Shown here: piece by piece, positions 16,029-24,435 of the stretch
Numbering within the stretch: position 1 is the first letter of the stretch
Layout: each line of letters starts with the position of its first letter
Origin: Alphaproteobacteria bacterium
GTDB taxonomy: Bacteria > Pseudomonadota > Alphaproteobacteria > UBA2966
Assembly: GCA_030740435.1 (NCBI GenBank)
Contig: JASLXG010000007.1
Location: 1-42,103, forward strand
Length of the DNA stretch: 42,103 bases
Direction: 5' to 3'
Notes under the pieces: generated by a model
The model's database searches: none
Seen by the model: the letters and a program-made list of their open reading frames with translations, nothing else
Told to the model about the DNA's origin: nothing
Program-made: the position numbers and the translations under genes

Positions 16029-17288
16029 CTATTCGATGGTCACCCGAGTGGGCACGATACCGTCGAAGTGCTTGCGCAGAAAGTTCCATTCGGTCTGCGG
16101 CTGCAGCCGATCGGTCTCGTCGCGGGCCCGGGCCATGATGGCGTAGTCGCCCGGCTGGTCGACCTCCCAGAGATAGGACCAGCGCTTCCAGAGCCAGCGG
16201 TCGGGCGAATATTCGAGATGTGCGTCCTGCCAGCTCTGGCCGCCGTCGAGGCTTATCTCGACGCCCGTGATCTCGCCCTCGCCGCTCCAGGCCAGGCCGC
16301 GCACCATGTGGCTGCCGCGAGGCAGTGGCGAATAGTGCTCCTGGGGATCGATGATGACGCTTTTGACGCCCAGCGCCGTCATCATCTTCTTGTCGGGATC
16401 ATCGGGCGACTTGCCGGAAACGAAATAGTGGGTCTGGTGGTAGCAGTCCGGCATTTGGTCCATGACTTCGATCTTGTGGATCCACTTGACCCACCAGTTG
16501 CCGGCCCAGCCCGGCACCACCAGCCGGAGCGGGGCGCCGTGCACGTGCTGCAGCCATTCGCCGTTCTGGGCCCAGGCCAGGATGGTGTCGGGATGCAGCG
16601 CCTTGGCGATGGGCAGGCCCTTGTCGAAGTTGATGACGCCGGGATCGAAGGTCTCGAAGTCGGTGCGGCCGGCGGAACGGTAAATGATGATGGGATCGGG
16701 GCGGCCCTCGTCCCAGCCCTCGAAGCGAACGGCCACGGCGGAGGATTTCACGCCGACGCGGTCGAGCAGTTCACTGAGCGGCACGCCGGTCCACTCGCCG
16801 CCATAGACCAGGCAGGTGCTGGGAATCGACGAGAGCAACTCCTCGGCCTCGGGCATGGGCCCGCGCTCCTGGCCGCCGAGGCGCCAGTGCAGGCGTTCGT
16901 CCTCGGGGTCGATCTCCAGCGAGGGCCTGGCCATGTTGCTGCCCTCGGCCAGGTAATCGAAGAAATCGGCATCGTTGCCGGCACATTCGACGACCGCGCG
17001 CACAGTGCGTCCGGGCAGCCTGCGCACGTCTTCGAGCGTCCACTGGCCGGGGTTCTCGACCTCGCCGAAAACCGAAAATTCGTAGTCCTCGGGATGCACC
17101 GGTTCGGGCATCTGAACCTGGGCCTGGATGAAGGTGGTATCGGTCGGCGCAACCAGTCCTTCGAGCTCCAGGATGGGCACCCGTGATCCCACCACGCGTC
17201 CCTCGACGTCCTTGAAAAGCTGCGGCCGTGGGCGCTTGCGATCGGGCCAGCCATGGACGAACTCGCCCTCGATCTCTTTCCTCGGCAT
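16029..17288 (-). CDS. Sulfite oxidase-like molybdopterin oxidoreductase (copy 2)
   Basis: 419 residues, the upstream member of the tandem pair. It has the same domain order, with Cys102 in VVECAGND as Mo ligand, GEWLQHVHGAPLRL, GWAGNWWVKWIHKIEV and a Mo-co dimer domain (GVEISLDGGQSWQDA). The start MPRKEIEGEF is identical to copy 1. The differences are scattered rather than clustered, as expected for an old duplication with both copies kept under selection. It lies 20 bp after the ABC ATPase gene, so the molybdoenzymes are read from the same message as the importer. The substrate is unknown; a heterodimer of the two copies is possible. Confidence 0.85.
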   Translation of the reverse strand: MPRKEIEGEFVHGWPDRKRPRPQLFKDVEGRVVGSRVPILELEGLVAPTDTTFIQAQVQMPEPVHPEDYEFSVFGEVENPGQWTLEDVRRLPGRTVRAVVECAGNDADFFDYLAEGSNMARPSLEIDPEDERLHWRLGGQERGPMPEAEELLSSIPSTCLVYGGEWTGVPLSELLDRVGVKSSAVAVRFEGWDEGRPDPIIIYRSAGRTDFETFDPGVINFDKGLPIAKALHPDTILAWAQNGEWLQHVHGAPLRLVVPGWAGNWWVKWIHKIEVMDQMPDCYHQTHYFVSGKSPDDPDKKMMTALGVKSVIIDPQEHYSPLPRGSHMVRGLAWSGEGEITGVEISLDGGQSWQDAHLEYSPDRWLWKRWSYLWEVDQPGDYAIMARARDETDRLQPQTEWNFLRKHFDGIVPTRVTIE

Positions 17289-17308
17289 GATAAACCTCCC
17301 CTGCTGCC

Positions 17309-18379
17309 TCAGCCGGCGAGCAGGCGGGCGTCGCCGAGATCCCAGGAAACCACGACGTTGGCGCCGATTTCGGCGCTGACCTCCTTGGGCCGGCTTTCGA
17401 TGACGAGGTCGTGGTCGTCGCCGACGGCGATGAAAATGCGCAGCAGATTGCCGGCGAATTGGATATCCCTGACGCTGCCGCCAAGGCCCTGGCGGCCCTC
17501 GCCGGCGCTGCCGGAGGCCTCAATATGCAGCCGCTCGGGCCGGATCGCCAGCTGGGCGTTGCCGCTGGTCGGGGTCTCGGGGCTGAGCGGTACCTGTAGC
17601 CGCTGGCCCAGCACCTGGACGGCGACGAAATCGCCCTCGGAGCCGAGGATCTCGGCCGGCAGGAAATTGATCTGGCCGACGAAGTCGGCGACGAACTGGG
17701 TGGCCGGGTTGTCGTAGATCTGCTTGGCCGAGCCGACTTGTTCCAAAAGGCCGAGGTTCATGACCGCGATGCGATCGGACATGCTCATGGCCTCGGACTG
17801 GTCGTGGGTGACGTAGACCGCCGTGATGCCCAGCTCCTGCTGGATGCGGCGCAGTTCTATCTGCATGCTCTCGCGCAGCTTGAGATCGAGCGCCCCCAGC
17901 GGCTCGTCCATCAACAGCACTTTGGGCGTGTAGGCGACGGCCCGGGCGACGGCGATGCGCTGTTGCTGGCCGCCGCTCATCTGGGCCGGATAGCGCTCGG
18001 CCACTTCGGGCAGCCGCACCAGGTCCAAGAGCTCGGCCACGCGTTTGGCTATGGTCGCCTTGTCGACGCCGCGTTCGGTCAGGCCGAAGGCGATGTTGTC
18101 GAAAATGGTCATATGGGGAAACAGGGCATAGTCCTGGAAAACCATGCCCACGTCGCGCTTTTGCGGTGGTAGATGGGTGATCTCGGCCTCGCCGAGATAG
18201 ATGTCACCGGCGCTCGGCGTGATGAAGCCGGCGATCAGGCGCAGCGTCGTGGTCTTGCCGCAGCCCGAGGGACCGAGGAGGGTGAGAAACTCACCCTCCT
18301 CGATATCGAGATCCAGAGATTGCAGCGCCTGGACGGGACCATAGGACTTGCTGACCCGTACGAATTTTACACTCGACAT
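17309..18379 (-). CDS. ABC transporter ATP-binding protein, spermidine/putrescine (PotA) type
   Basis: 356 residues. The nucleotide-binding domain shows Walker A GPSGCGKTT (36-44), Q-loop Gln82, signature MSGGQ (134-138), Walker B LLMDEP with DEP at 158-160, and switch His192. The C-terminal TOBE-like domain (about 240-356) is typical of PotA/FbpC/CysA-type importers. It powers uptake with the two permeases and binding protein encoded just upstream. The start is ATG 18379 with GAGAGG; the longer frame lacks a good site. The substrate class (polyamine, quaternary amine or other small cation) cannot be fixed from the ATPase. Confidence 0.9.
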   Translation of the reverse strand: MSSVKFVRVSKSYGPVQALQSLDLDIEEGEFLTLLGPSGCGKTTTLRLIAGFITPSAGDIYLGEAEITHLPPQKRDVGMVFQDYALFPHMTIFDNIAFGLTERGVDKATIAKRVAELLDLVRLPEVAERYPAQMSGGQQQRIAVARAVAYTPKVLLMDEPLGALDLKLRESMQIELRRIQQELGITAVYVTHDQSEAMSMSDRIAVMNLGLLEQVGSAKQIYDNPATQFVADFVGQINFLPAEILGSEGDFVAVQVLGQRLQVPLSPETPTSGNAQLAIRPERLHIEASGSAGEGRQGLGGSVRDIQFAGNLLRIFIAVGDDHDLVIESRPKEVSAEIGANVVVSWDLGDARLLAG

Positions 18380-18422
18380 GCAACCTCTCTCCTCTTGACG
18401 CCCCGGGAAACCTGAGCCGCCG

Positions 18423-19496
18423 CTATCTTGCGACGGTGCGGTTCCACTCGTCCATCCAGGCACTGATGTTGGCCGTGCTGAAGTCGGGCCGATACATCCT
18501 GGCGATCTGGGCCGGATCGAGGATCATGATCTTCTTCAGTGTGGCGTCACTGGCCAGGTCCTTTACCGACTCGAGATTTTCCGGCACCACGCCGCGATTC
18601 TTGGCGAAGGTGCGTTGGAAGTCGGTATCGAGGAACAGGTTGATGTAGGCGTGCGCCGCCTTGGCGTTCTTGGATCCCTTGATGATGCCCCACAGGCCCT
18701 GCTTGACGAGGCCTGTGTACTGGCTGTTGAGCACCGGGTGCGCCGCGGCTACGGGCATGCCGGCATTGACGGCGCGGACGCACCAGCCGGCGTGGATGAC
18801 GGCGGCGTAGATGTCGCCCGACTTGAGCTGGGTCAAGGCCTCGGCACCGCGCTTCCAGAACTTCAACGCCTTGAGCTTGGCGATGGCCTTGATGCCGGGG
18901 CTGGGGTTGTCGATACCGCCGCCGTTGGCCAAGGCGAAGCCGGCCACCGCGGAGAGGCCGCCGCCCGAGACGATGTCGGGGATCTGCAAGCGGCCGACCA
19001 GCTTGGGATGGTTGAGGTCGGCGTAGGTCTTGGGTGCCGGAATGCCGAGCTCCTTGAACTTGGCTTCGTTGTAGCAAATGCCCTCCTGGGTGGTCCAATG
19101 CGAGACCATCAGGTCATCGACCTTGCCTTTGGCGAGGTATTTGACGTTGGGGATCTGCGATACGTCGATGGGTTGCAGGAAACCGCCGTCGCGCATGCTG
19201 GGCACGATGGCGTCGAGGATTTCCATCAAGTCCATGGGCGCCTTGCCGCCGCGCGCCGCGATCAGCTTAGCCATGTTGGCCGGCGGGCTGCCCGAGACGA
19301 AGGTCACCTTGGCGCCCATGGCTTCCATCTTGGGCACCAACAGTTCCTTCTGGATCTTCTGCCAGGGGCCGCCCCAGGTGCCGATTCTGAGGTTGGCGCC
19401 GTCGAGCGATCCGGCGGCGACGCTGCCGCCGGCCAATGTCACGGCGGCCGTGAAAAGAGCCGCTTGCGCAAGTCTGGTCGTGGTCCAAGTACTCAT
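18423..19496 (-). CDS. ABC transporter substrate-binding protein (PotD-like)
   Basis: 357 residues with an N-terminal signal peptide (RLAQAALFTAAVTLAGGSVAA, cleavage expected near residue 28), hence periplasmic. The mature protein begins LRIGTWGGPWQKIQKELL and has the extracellular solute-binding layout of the spermidine/putrescine/thiamine group (SBP_bac_8 type). The start is ATG 19496 with a GGAGG site 5 bp before it. It is flanked by its permeases and ATPase in the same unit. The binding site residues cannot be judged by eye, so the ligand is open. Context points to a small methylated amine or related compound. Confidence 0.88.
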   Translation of the reverse strand: MSTWTTTRLAQAALFTAAVTLAGGSVAAGSLDGANLRIGTWGGPWQKIQKELLVPKMEAMGAKVTFVSGSPPANMAKLIAARGGKAPMDLMEILDAIVPSMRDGGFLQPIDVSQIPNVKYLAKGKVDDLMVSHWTTQEGICYNEAKFKELGIPAPKTYADLNHPKLVGRLQIPDIVSGGGLSAVAGFALANGGGIDNPSPGIKAIAKLKALKFWKRGAEALTQLKSGDIYAAVIHAGWCVRAVNAGMPVAAAHPVLNSQYTGLVKQGLWGIIKGSKNAKAAHAYINLFLDTDFQRTFAKNRGVVPENLESVKDLASDATLKKIMILDPAQIARMYRPDFSTANISAWMDEWNRTVAR

Positions 19497-19578
19497 GCTT
19501 TCCTCCCTGTCAAAGAATTTGATTTGCTTTACTACTACTCCTATCAAGATGGCACAGTGCCACCGATTGCCCGGTCTC

Positions 19579-20487
19579 TCAGCGGCCGTCGCTTGAGGCG
19601 AGCAAGGTCTCGAGGCCGACGATGCGTTGCACCAGCAACATGACGCCGAGCGAGAAGATGATCACCAGCGTCGCCGACGCCAGGATCGATGGATCGAAGT
19701 CGTTCTCCATGCCGAAGAAAAGCTCCACCGGGTAGGTGGTGAAGCCCGGCGTGGTGAGGAAGATGGAAATTGGCACGTCGCCGAACGAAACCATGAAGGA
19801 ATAAAGCGCCCCGGCATAGATGCCCGGCGCGATGACCGGCATGGTGACGCAGCGGAAAGTGCGCCAGCGGCTGGCACCGAGACTGAGGGCGGCTTCCTCG
19901 AGGCCGGTGTCGAAGCGTTGCAGCACGGCCGCCGTGGTGCCGATGACATAAGGCGTGGCGTGGAAGAAATGGCCCACCGCGATGCCCAGGAAGGTGCCCG
20001 TCGGGTACCAGCCGGTGCCCCGGCCGATGGCGTAATAGAGGTGCAAGAACGAAATGCCGATGACGATCGAGGGGATCTGCAAGGGGATGCGGAAGAAGGT
20101 CGAAAGAAAGGCCTTGCCCGGCAGGTTGCTGCGGATCAGGCCGAGCGCCGCGGGCACGCCCAGCAGCACCGAGACCACCGCCGTCAACACACCCAGGCCG
20201 AGGCTTAGTGCCAGGGCGTCGTAGAGCTGTTCGGAAATCTCCAGGTACCACTTGAAAGTCGGTTCCTGCGGCGGGAAGACCATCACGGCGTAGGCCGAGC
20301 CCTCGTGCAGCGAGGCCCCGGCGATGACCACCAGCGGTGCCAGCAGGAAGAGATAGACGCCGCCGCACCAGGTCACGGTGAGCAGGCGGGCAAAGATGAA
20401 GCCGGGGCGGGTCCAGGGTTTTTGCTTGGCGGAGAGGGGCGCCAGGGGGGGTGCCAGCACATCGGCACTCGAACCCGGGGCCGTCAT
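19579..20487 (-). CDS. ABC transporter permease (PotC-like)
   Basis: 302 residues. The N-terminal ~35 residues are polar; six predicted membrane helices follow, with the binding-protein-dependent transport motif EEAALSLGASRWRTFRCVTMPVIAPGI (EAA loop that contacts the ATPase). The start is ATG 20487, overlapping the stop of the preceding permease gene by 4 bp (ATGA). A much longer in-frame extension is antisense-like and is rejected. It forms the inner-membrane channel with the PotB-like permease. Confidence 0.88.
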   Translation of the reverse strand: MTAPGSSADVLAPPLAPLSAKQKPWTRPGFIFARLLTVTWCGGVYLFLLAPLVVIAGASLHEGSAYAVMVFPPQEPTFKWYLEISEQLYDALALSLGLGVLTAVVSVLLGVPAALGLIRSNLPGKAFLSTFFRIPLQIPSIVIGISFLHLYYAIGRGTGWYPTGTFLGIAVGHFFHATPYVIGTTAAVLQRFDTGLEEAALSLGASRWRTFRCVTMPVIAPGIYAGALYSFMVSFGDVPISIFLTTPGFTTYPVELFFGMENDFDPSILASATLVIIFSLGVMLLVQRIVGLETLLASSDGR

Positions 20488-21338
20488 GTGATCACGAACC
20501 GCGTCGCCCGCAAGCGCCGGAAGACGATCACGGACAACAGGTTGATAAGAATGACGGCGACCAACAGCACCGCCGCCAGGGTGCCGCCCATGGAATATTT
20601 GGCCTCCATGATGACGGTGCGCTGGATTAGCACCGGCAGCGTGAAAACGCGGCCGCCGCCCAACAGCGCGGCCGAGGTGAAGGCCCCCATGCACATGTTG
20701 AAGATCATCAGGCCGCCGATGGTGACGCCGGGCAGGCTGAGTGGCAGCACGACGCGCCAGAACATGCGGATGCGGCTGGCCCCCAGTACCTGCGCCGCCT
20801 CTTCCAGCGAGCGCGGGATGGTCTGCACCACGGAGTAGAGCAGCAGCACGCCGAAGCCCAGCGAGAAGTGCAACAGCCCGACCACCACGCCGGCTTCGTT
20901 GCCGATGACGGTGAAGGGGTCGTCGCGAAGGCCACTCCACAACAAAAAGCGGTTCACCCAGCCGTCGGCGGCAAAGATGATGATCAGGCCGAAGACCTTG
21001 ATGACGATGGTGATGAAGGTCGAGGAAACGATCGCCGCCAGCATGATCATGGCCAGGCGCGAGCGCATGCGGGCGATGACATAGGCCACCGGATAGCCCA
21101 TCAAGAGGGTGAAGATGGTGGCCAGCCCGGCTACCTCGACGGTCAGCCAGAGCGATCGCAGATAAAAGGTGTCGGAGAAAAATCGCAGGTAGTTGGCGAT
21201 CTCCAGGGTCTCGCCGATGCGCCCCAGTCCGAGGTCGCGATAGAAGCTGCCCTTGAGGAAAATGAACTGCGAACCCGCCATGAGCACGAAGGCCACGACG
21301 AACGGCGGCAGCAGCAAAAGCCCCCAGCGTGCCCTCAC
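20484..21338 (-). CDS. ABC transporter permease (PotB-like)
   Basis: 284 residues with about six membrane helices. The EAA loop is EEAAQVLGASRIRMFWRVVLPLSLPGV. The start is GTG 21338 with a strong GGGGAGG site. It is the first gene of the leftward unit, divergent from the IclR gene across 154 bp, so both directions are probably controlled from that space. Confidence 0.88.
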   Translation of the reverse strand: MRARWGLLLLPPFVVAFVLMAGSQFIFLKGSFYRDLGLGRIGETLEIANYLRFFSDTFYLRSLWLTVEVAGLATIFTLLMGYPVAYVIARMRSRLAMIMLAAIVSSTFITIVIKVFGLIIIFAADGWVNRFLLWSGLRDDPFTVIGNEAGVVVGLLHFSLGFGVLLLYSVVQTIPRSLEEAAQVLGASRIRMFWRVVLPLSLPGVTIGGLMIFNMCMGAFTSAALLGGGRVFTLPVLIQRTVIMEAKYSMGGTLAAVLLVAVILINLLSVIVFRRLRATRFVIT

Positions 21339-21421
21339 CTCGTACCTCCCCGTACCGCTCCCATTGCAGGCTTTTGGACCATATCCCTAACCTGCTTGTT
21401 GGTATTCTGGAGGGGAATGTC

Positions 21422-21451
21422 TTGACGGGTCAACAGCGGCTTGATTATGAT
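21422..21451 (+). promoter_or_regulatory. Candidate sigma70-type promoter for the iclR-type gene
   Basis: TTGACG at 21422-21427 and TATGAT at 21446-21451 are separated by 18 bp, close to the bacterial housekeeping consensus. Transcription would start near 21458, just upstream of the operator palindromes. Seen by eye only. Confidence 0.45.
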
Positions 21452-21462
21452 CGTGCAGAAAT

Positions 21463-21489
21463 TGGTACATTTGTTCCATCAGGTGGAAC
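21463..21489. promoter_or_regulatory. Candidate IclR-family operator (two overlapping palindromes)
   Basis: TGGTACATTTGTTCCA at 21463-21478 is a near-perfect palindrome of the TGG-N10-CCA type favoured by IclR-family regulators. GTTCCA-TCAGG-TGGAAC at 21473-21489 is a second one sharing a half-site. They lie between the candidate promoter and the ATG of the regulator (21493), and overlap its ribosome-binding site, which suits autorepression and possibly control of the divergent ABC unit. Confidence 0.55.
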
Positions 21490-21492
21490 GAG

Positions 21493-22275
21493 ATGTCGAC
21501 ACAAATCCGCGCCGTCGAGCGGGCCGCCCGCGTCCTCAAGGTATTGTCGGAAGACAGTGACGGTATGGGGGTGACCGAGGTTGCCCAGCGGGTCCAGCTC
21601 GGCAAGAGTACGACGCATCGGCTGCTGTCGTCGCTCAGCGAGGCCGACCTGGTGCGCGTGCGGCCTAGCAGCCGGCGCTATACGCTGGGCTATGGCCTTT
21701 TGCGTCTGACCGCGGAATGGCTCAACCGGATCGATGTGCGCACGCTGGCGCTGCCCCATCTCAGGGCGCTGCGTGAGCGTTCGCGCGAAACCGTCAGCCT
21801 GAACCTCAAGGATGGGCTGGAGCGGGTGGCGGTCGAGCGTCTCGACACCTCGCACGAGATCCGCTTCGTGGTCGATCTGGGACGGCCCTTGCCCTTGCAC
21901 GTGGGCGCCGCGGGCAAGGCCATGCTGGCCTATATGTCGGAGGACGAGGTCGGCGCGGCATTCGACGCGGCCGGCCTGGAAGCGCGCCAGCGGCGGAAAA
22001 TAGGCCGCGATCTGGCCGAGATCCGCCAGCTCGGCACGGCCCATACCATCGGTGAACGCGTCTCCGGCGCCGGTTCGGTGTCGGCGCCGATATTCAGTCA
22101 TGAAGGCCTCGTGGTGGCCTCGGTCAGCGTGCTCTGCCTGGAATCGCGGCTGCAGAAATCGGTGGTCAAAACACTTCGCCACATGTGCCGCACGACGGCG
22201 CAGGCGATTTCCGGCGATCTCGGATGGCGCGGCGCCGGCAAACTTCACAACAAACCTCCGCCCGCTGGGCGGTAA
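21493..22275 (+). CDS. IclR family transcriptional regulator
   Basis: 260 residues. The N-terminal winged helix-turn-helix (about 3-65) has VERAARVLKVLSE, GMGVTEVAQRVQLGKSTTHRLLSSL and YTLGYGLLRL. The C-terminal ligand-binding (GAF-like) domain contains LPLHVGAAGKAMLAYM, typical of IclR proteins. It probably senses the pathway substrate or an intermediate. It is the first gene of the rightward unit (22 bp before the methyltransferase gene) and divergent from the importer unit, with two palindromes directly in front of it. Family assignment is firm; the effector is unknown. Confidence 0.9.
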   Translation: MSTQIRAVERAARVLKVLSEDSDGMGVTEVAQRVQLGKSTTHRLLSSLSEADLVRVRPSSRRYTLGYGLLRLTAEWLNRIDVRTLALPHLRALRERSRETVSLNLKDGLERVAVERLDTSHEIRFVVDLGRPLPLHVGAAGKAMLAYMSEDEVGAAFDAAGLEARQRRKIGRDLAEIRQLGTAHTIGERVSGAGSVSAPIFSHEGLVVASVSVLCLESRLQKSVVKTLRHMCRTTAQAISGDLGWRGAGKLHNKPPPAGR

Positions 22276-22297
22276 GCAAGCAAGGAGGAAGAACGAG

Positions 22298-23665
22298 ATG
22301 GTGGGGATCTGGGAGGTGGTTCGGCGTTCCAAACACGGGCCGATCATGCGCGAGGAGGATTTCGACCTCAAACGGCTGGTGCCCAAGGCCCGCGAGATGG
22401 TCAAGAAATACGACATCAAGATCGACCGCGATGCGCCAGTGCCCAGCGACGACGCCATGGCCGACCGGCTGTTTCAGGCCGGCATGGAATTGTTTCTCGA
22501 GGTTGGCGCATTCGTCATCGAGAACAACCGGGTGATCGAATTCACCCAGGCCGAGCTGAACGAAGCCCTGGAGTTTGCGCCCTCCGAAGTGCATGTCGGC
22601 GAGGGCCGCGACGCGCGGGTTATCAAGCAACGCAAGATCGAAGATCCCAGCCGGCCCATCCTGTGGACAACCTACGCCACCTGGGCGGTCAGCCAGGACG
22701 TCTACTATCCCATGGTCGAGGCCTACCTCTCCGACCCCTTGTGCGACGTCATCAATGCGCCCACGCTTTCGGTGGTGGACGGCGTCGAGATCGGTGTCGG
22801 TGATGCTACCGAATACTACGGCGCCTCGCGCATTGCCCAGATGCACCGCGAAGCGCGGCGCCGCGTCGGCCGGCCGGGCATGCCGGTGCTCAATCAGACG
22901 CCCTGCGGCGTCGAGGCCATCGGCATGCTGGCCGCGGCCCGCCACCTCAATCCCACGGATGGCTACTACGTGGCGCCGGTTTCCGAACTGCGCCTCGATC
23001 CCGACCGCTTGACCAAGGCCGCCTTCCTGCAGGACTGGAATGCCAACATCGGGCTGCTGTTTTCGGTCATTCTGGGCGGCATGGCGGGTGGCCCCGAAAC
23101 CTCGGCAGTGGTCAACGTGGCCTACTGGTTCCTCGGCGCCCTGACCTCGAAGACACAATATTTCGTCTCCTTCCCGCTCAATATGATGGGCGTCAACAGC
23201 ACCCATCGCGATACGCTGTGGACCATCAACATCAGCGGCCAGGCCATTTTCCGCAATTCCAATTTCGTCAGCTTCACCCAGCTGTTCACCCGCCACGGCC
23301 CCTTCACCAAGCTCTGCATCTACGAGTCCACCGCCTGGGCTTTGGGCGCACTCGCTTCGGGCTTCCAGCCCAGCTACATCGGCTTTGCCGGCGGCGGCAA
23401 GTTGAACCGGGCCAATCCGCTGGATTCGCACCTCATCGCCGAGGTCTGCCTGGGCGTGGCCGGCATGTCGCGCGAGAAGGCCAACGAGCTTTGCCTCAAG
23501 TTCAACGAAAAATACGAGGACAAGCTGTTGCCCGACCAGGATCTGGGCAAGACCTTCCCCGAACTTTACGACCTGGAAACCCGGCAGCCCCTGCCGGAAA
23601 CCGTCGACCACTACAAGCGCATGAAGGATGAGCTGGCCAGTGAGGGCATTCCCTTCGTGACCTGA
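22298..23665 (+). CDS. MtmB-family (monomethylamine methyltransferase) homologue lacking pyrrolysine
   Basis: 455 residues, close to the ~458 of archaeal MtmB, and similar along its whole length as far as I can recall that sequence. Matching stretches include LFQAGMELFLEVG, VGEGRDARVIKQRK, VINAPTLSVVDGVEIG, RVGRPGMPV, SELRLDPDRL, ILGGMAGGPETS and the C-terminal GKTFPELYDLET. Archaeal MtmB has pyrrolysine (in-frame UAG) directly after RPGMGV; here the aligned residue is Leu198, codon CTC at 22889-22891. Active-site Glu229 and Glu259 of MtmB align with Tyr224 and Leu254. A TIM-barrel methyl transfer to the corrinoid protein encoded 49 bp downstream is expected, but from a different substrate. 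ATG 22298 has a strong GGAGGAAGAA site. Confidence 0.8.
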   Translation: MVGIWEVVRRSKHGPIMREEDFDLKRLVPKAREMVKKYDIKIDRDAPVPSDDAMADRLFQAGMELFLEVGAFVIENNRVIEFTQAELNEALEFAPSEVHVGEGRDARVIKQRKIEDPSRPILWTTYATWAVSQDVYYPMVEAYLSDPLCDVINAPTLSVVDGVEIGVGDATEYYGASRIAQMHREARRRVGRPGMPVLNQTPCGVEAIGMLAAARHLNPTDGYYVAPVSELRLDPDRLTKAAFLQDWNANIGLLFSVILGGMAGGPETSAVVNVAYWFLGALTSKTQYFVSFPLNMMGVNSTHRDTLWTINISGQAIFRNSNFVSFTQLFTRHGPFTKLCIYESTAWALGALASGFQPSYIGFAGGGKLNRANPLDSHLIAEVCLGVAGMSREKANELCLKFNEKYEDKLLPDQDLGKTFPELYDLETRQPLPETVDHYKRMKDELASEGIPFVT

Positions 23666-23714
23666 AGACAGCCCTACCCGGCAAACGACGACGATCAACG
23701 AGAGGAAATGGACA

Positions 23715-24416
23715 ATGGCCAGCGAAACAGCGGCGGCAAACGACAGCGCAACCCAAACCCTGCTTGATGAGATCCGAGAATGCGTCATCGAAGGTGAGGA
23801 CGAGCGGTGCGCCGAGTTGACCCAAAAGGCGGCGGACCAGGGGCTCGAGCCCAGCACCATCCTGGATCAGGCGCTGGTGCCCGCCATGAAACATATCGGC
23901 GACGCCTGGGACCGCATGGAGATCTTCCTGCCCGAGGCAGTGATGGCGGCCAACGCCATGAAGGCGGCGATGGCCATCGTCATCCCCATGTTCCAGGCCA
24001 CCGCGGGTGGCTGGGAGCCCCGGGGCACCGTCGTCATCGGCACCGTCAAGGGCGATTTGCACGACATCGGCAAGACCATCGTCGGCAACATCTTGGCGGC
24101 CAACGGCTTCCAGGTGCATGACCTGGGCACCAACGTCTCGCCCGACCGTTTCATCGAGGCGGCCGAACAGAACAACGCCGACATCATCGGCCTGTCGGCC
24201 CTGATGACGACGACCATGCCGATCCAGCGCGATTTGGTCGAATTCCTGGCCGCCACCGATTTGCGCGAACGTTACATCGTCATGGTCGGCGGCGCGCCGA
24301 CAACCGTAGAATGGGTCGAGAAGATCGATGCCGACGGCTGGGGCGGTGACGCCTATCAGGCCTGTGCCAAGGCCATCGAACTGGTCGACGCCAAGAAAAA
24401 GGCGGCCAGCGCCTGA
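23715..24416 (+). CDS. Corrinoid (B12-binding) methyl-carrier protein, MtmC/MttC type
   Basis: 233 residues. An N-terminal four-helix cap domain (about 15-95, with GLEPSTILDQALVPAMKHIGDAW and IFLPEAVMAANAMK) is followed by a Rossmann-like B12 domain: the cobalt-ligating DLHDIG box with His116, LSALMTTTM (the S-x-L element) and VGGAPTT. This is the carrier that accepts a methyl group from the upstream MtmB-like enzyme as methyl-Co(III). It lies between the methyltransferase and DUF169 genes with short gaps and a good ribosome-binding site. The onward methyl acceptor is not encoded in the window. Confidence 0.92.
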   Translation: MASETAAANDSATQTLLDEIRECVIEGEDERCAELTQKAADQGLEPSTILDQALVPAMKHIGDAWDRMEIFLPEAVMAANAMKAAMAIVIPMFQATAGGWEPRGTVVIGTVKGDLHDIGKTIVGNILAANGFQVHDLGTNVSPDRFIEAAEQNNADIIGLSALMTTTMPIQRDLVEFLAATDLRERYIVMVGGAPTTVEWVEKIDADGWGGDAYQACAKAIELVDAKKKAASA

Positions 24417-24435
24417 GGCCTAAAGGAGAAGCAAC

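Noticed and set aside
22298-23665. Pyrrolysine-containing methyltransferase
   Set aside because: There is no in-frame TAG; the codon at the aligned site is CTC, and no pylT or pylS is seen in the window.
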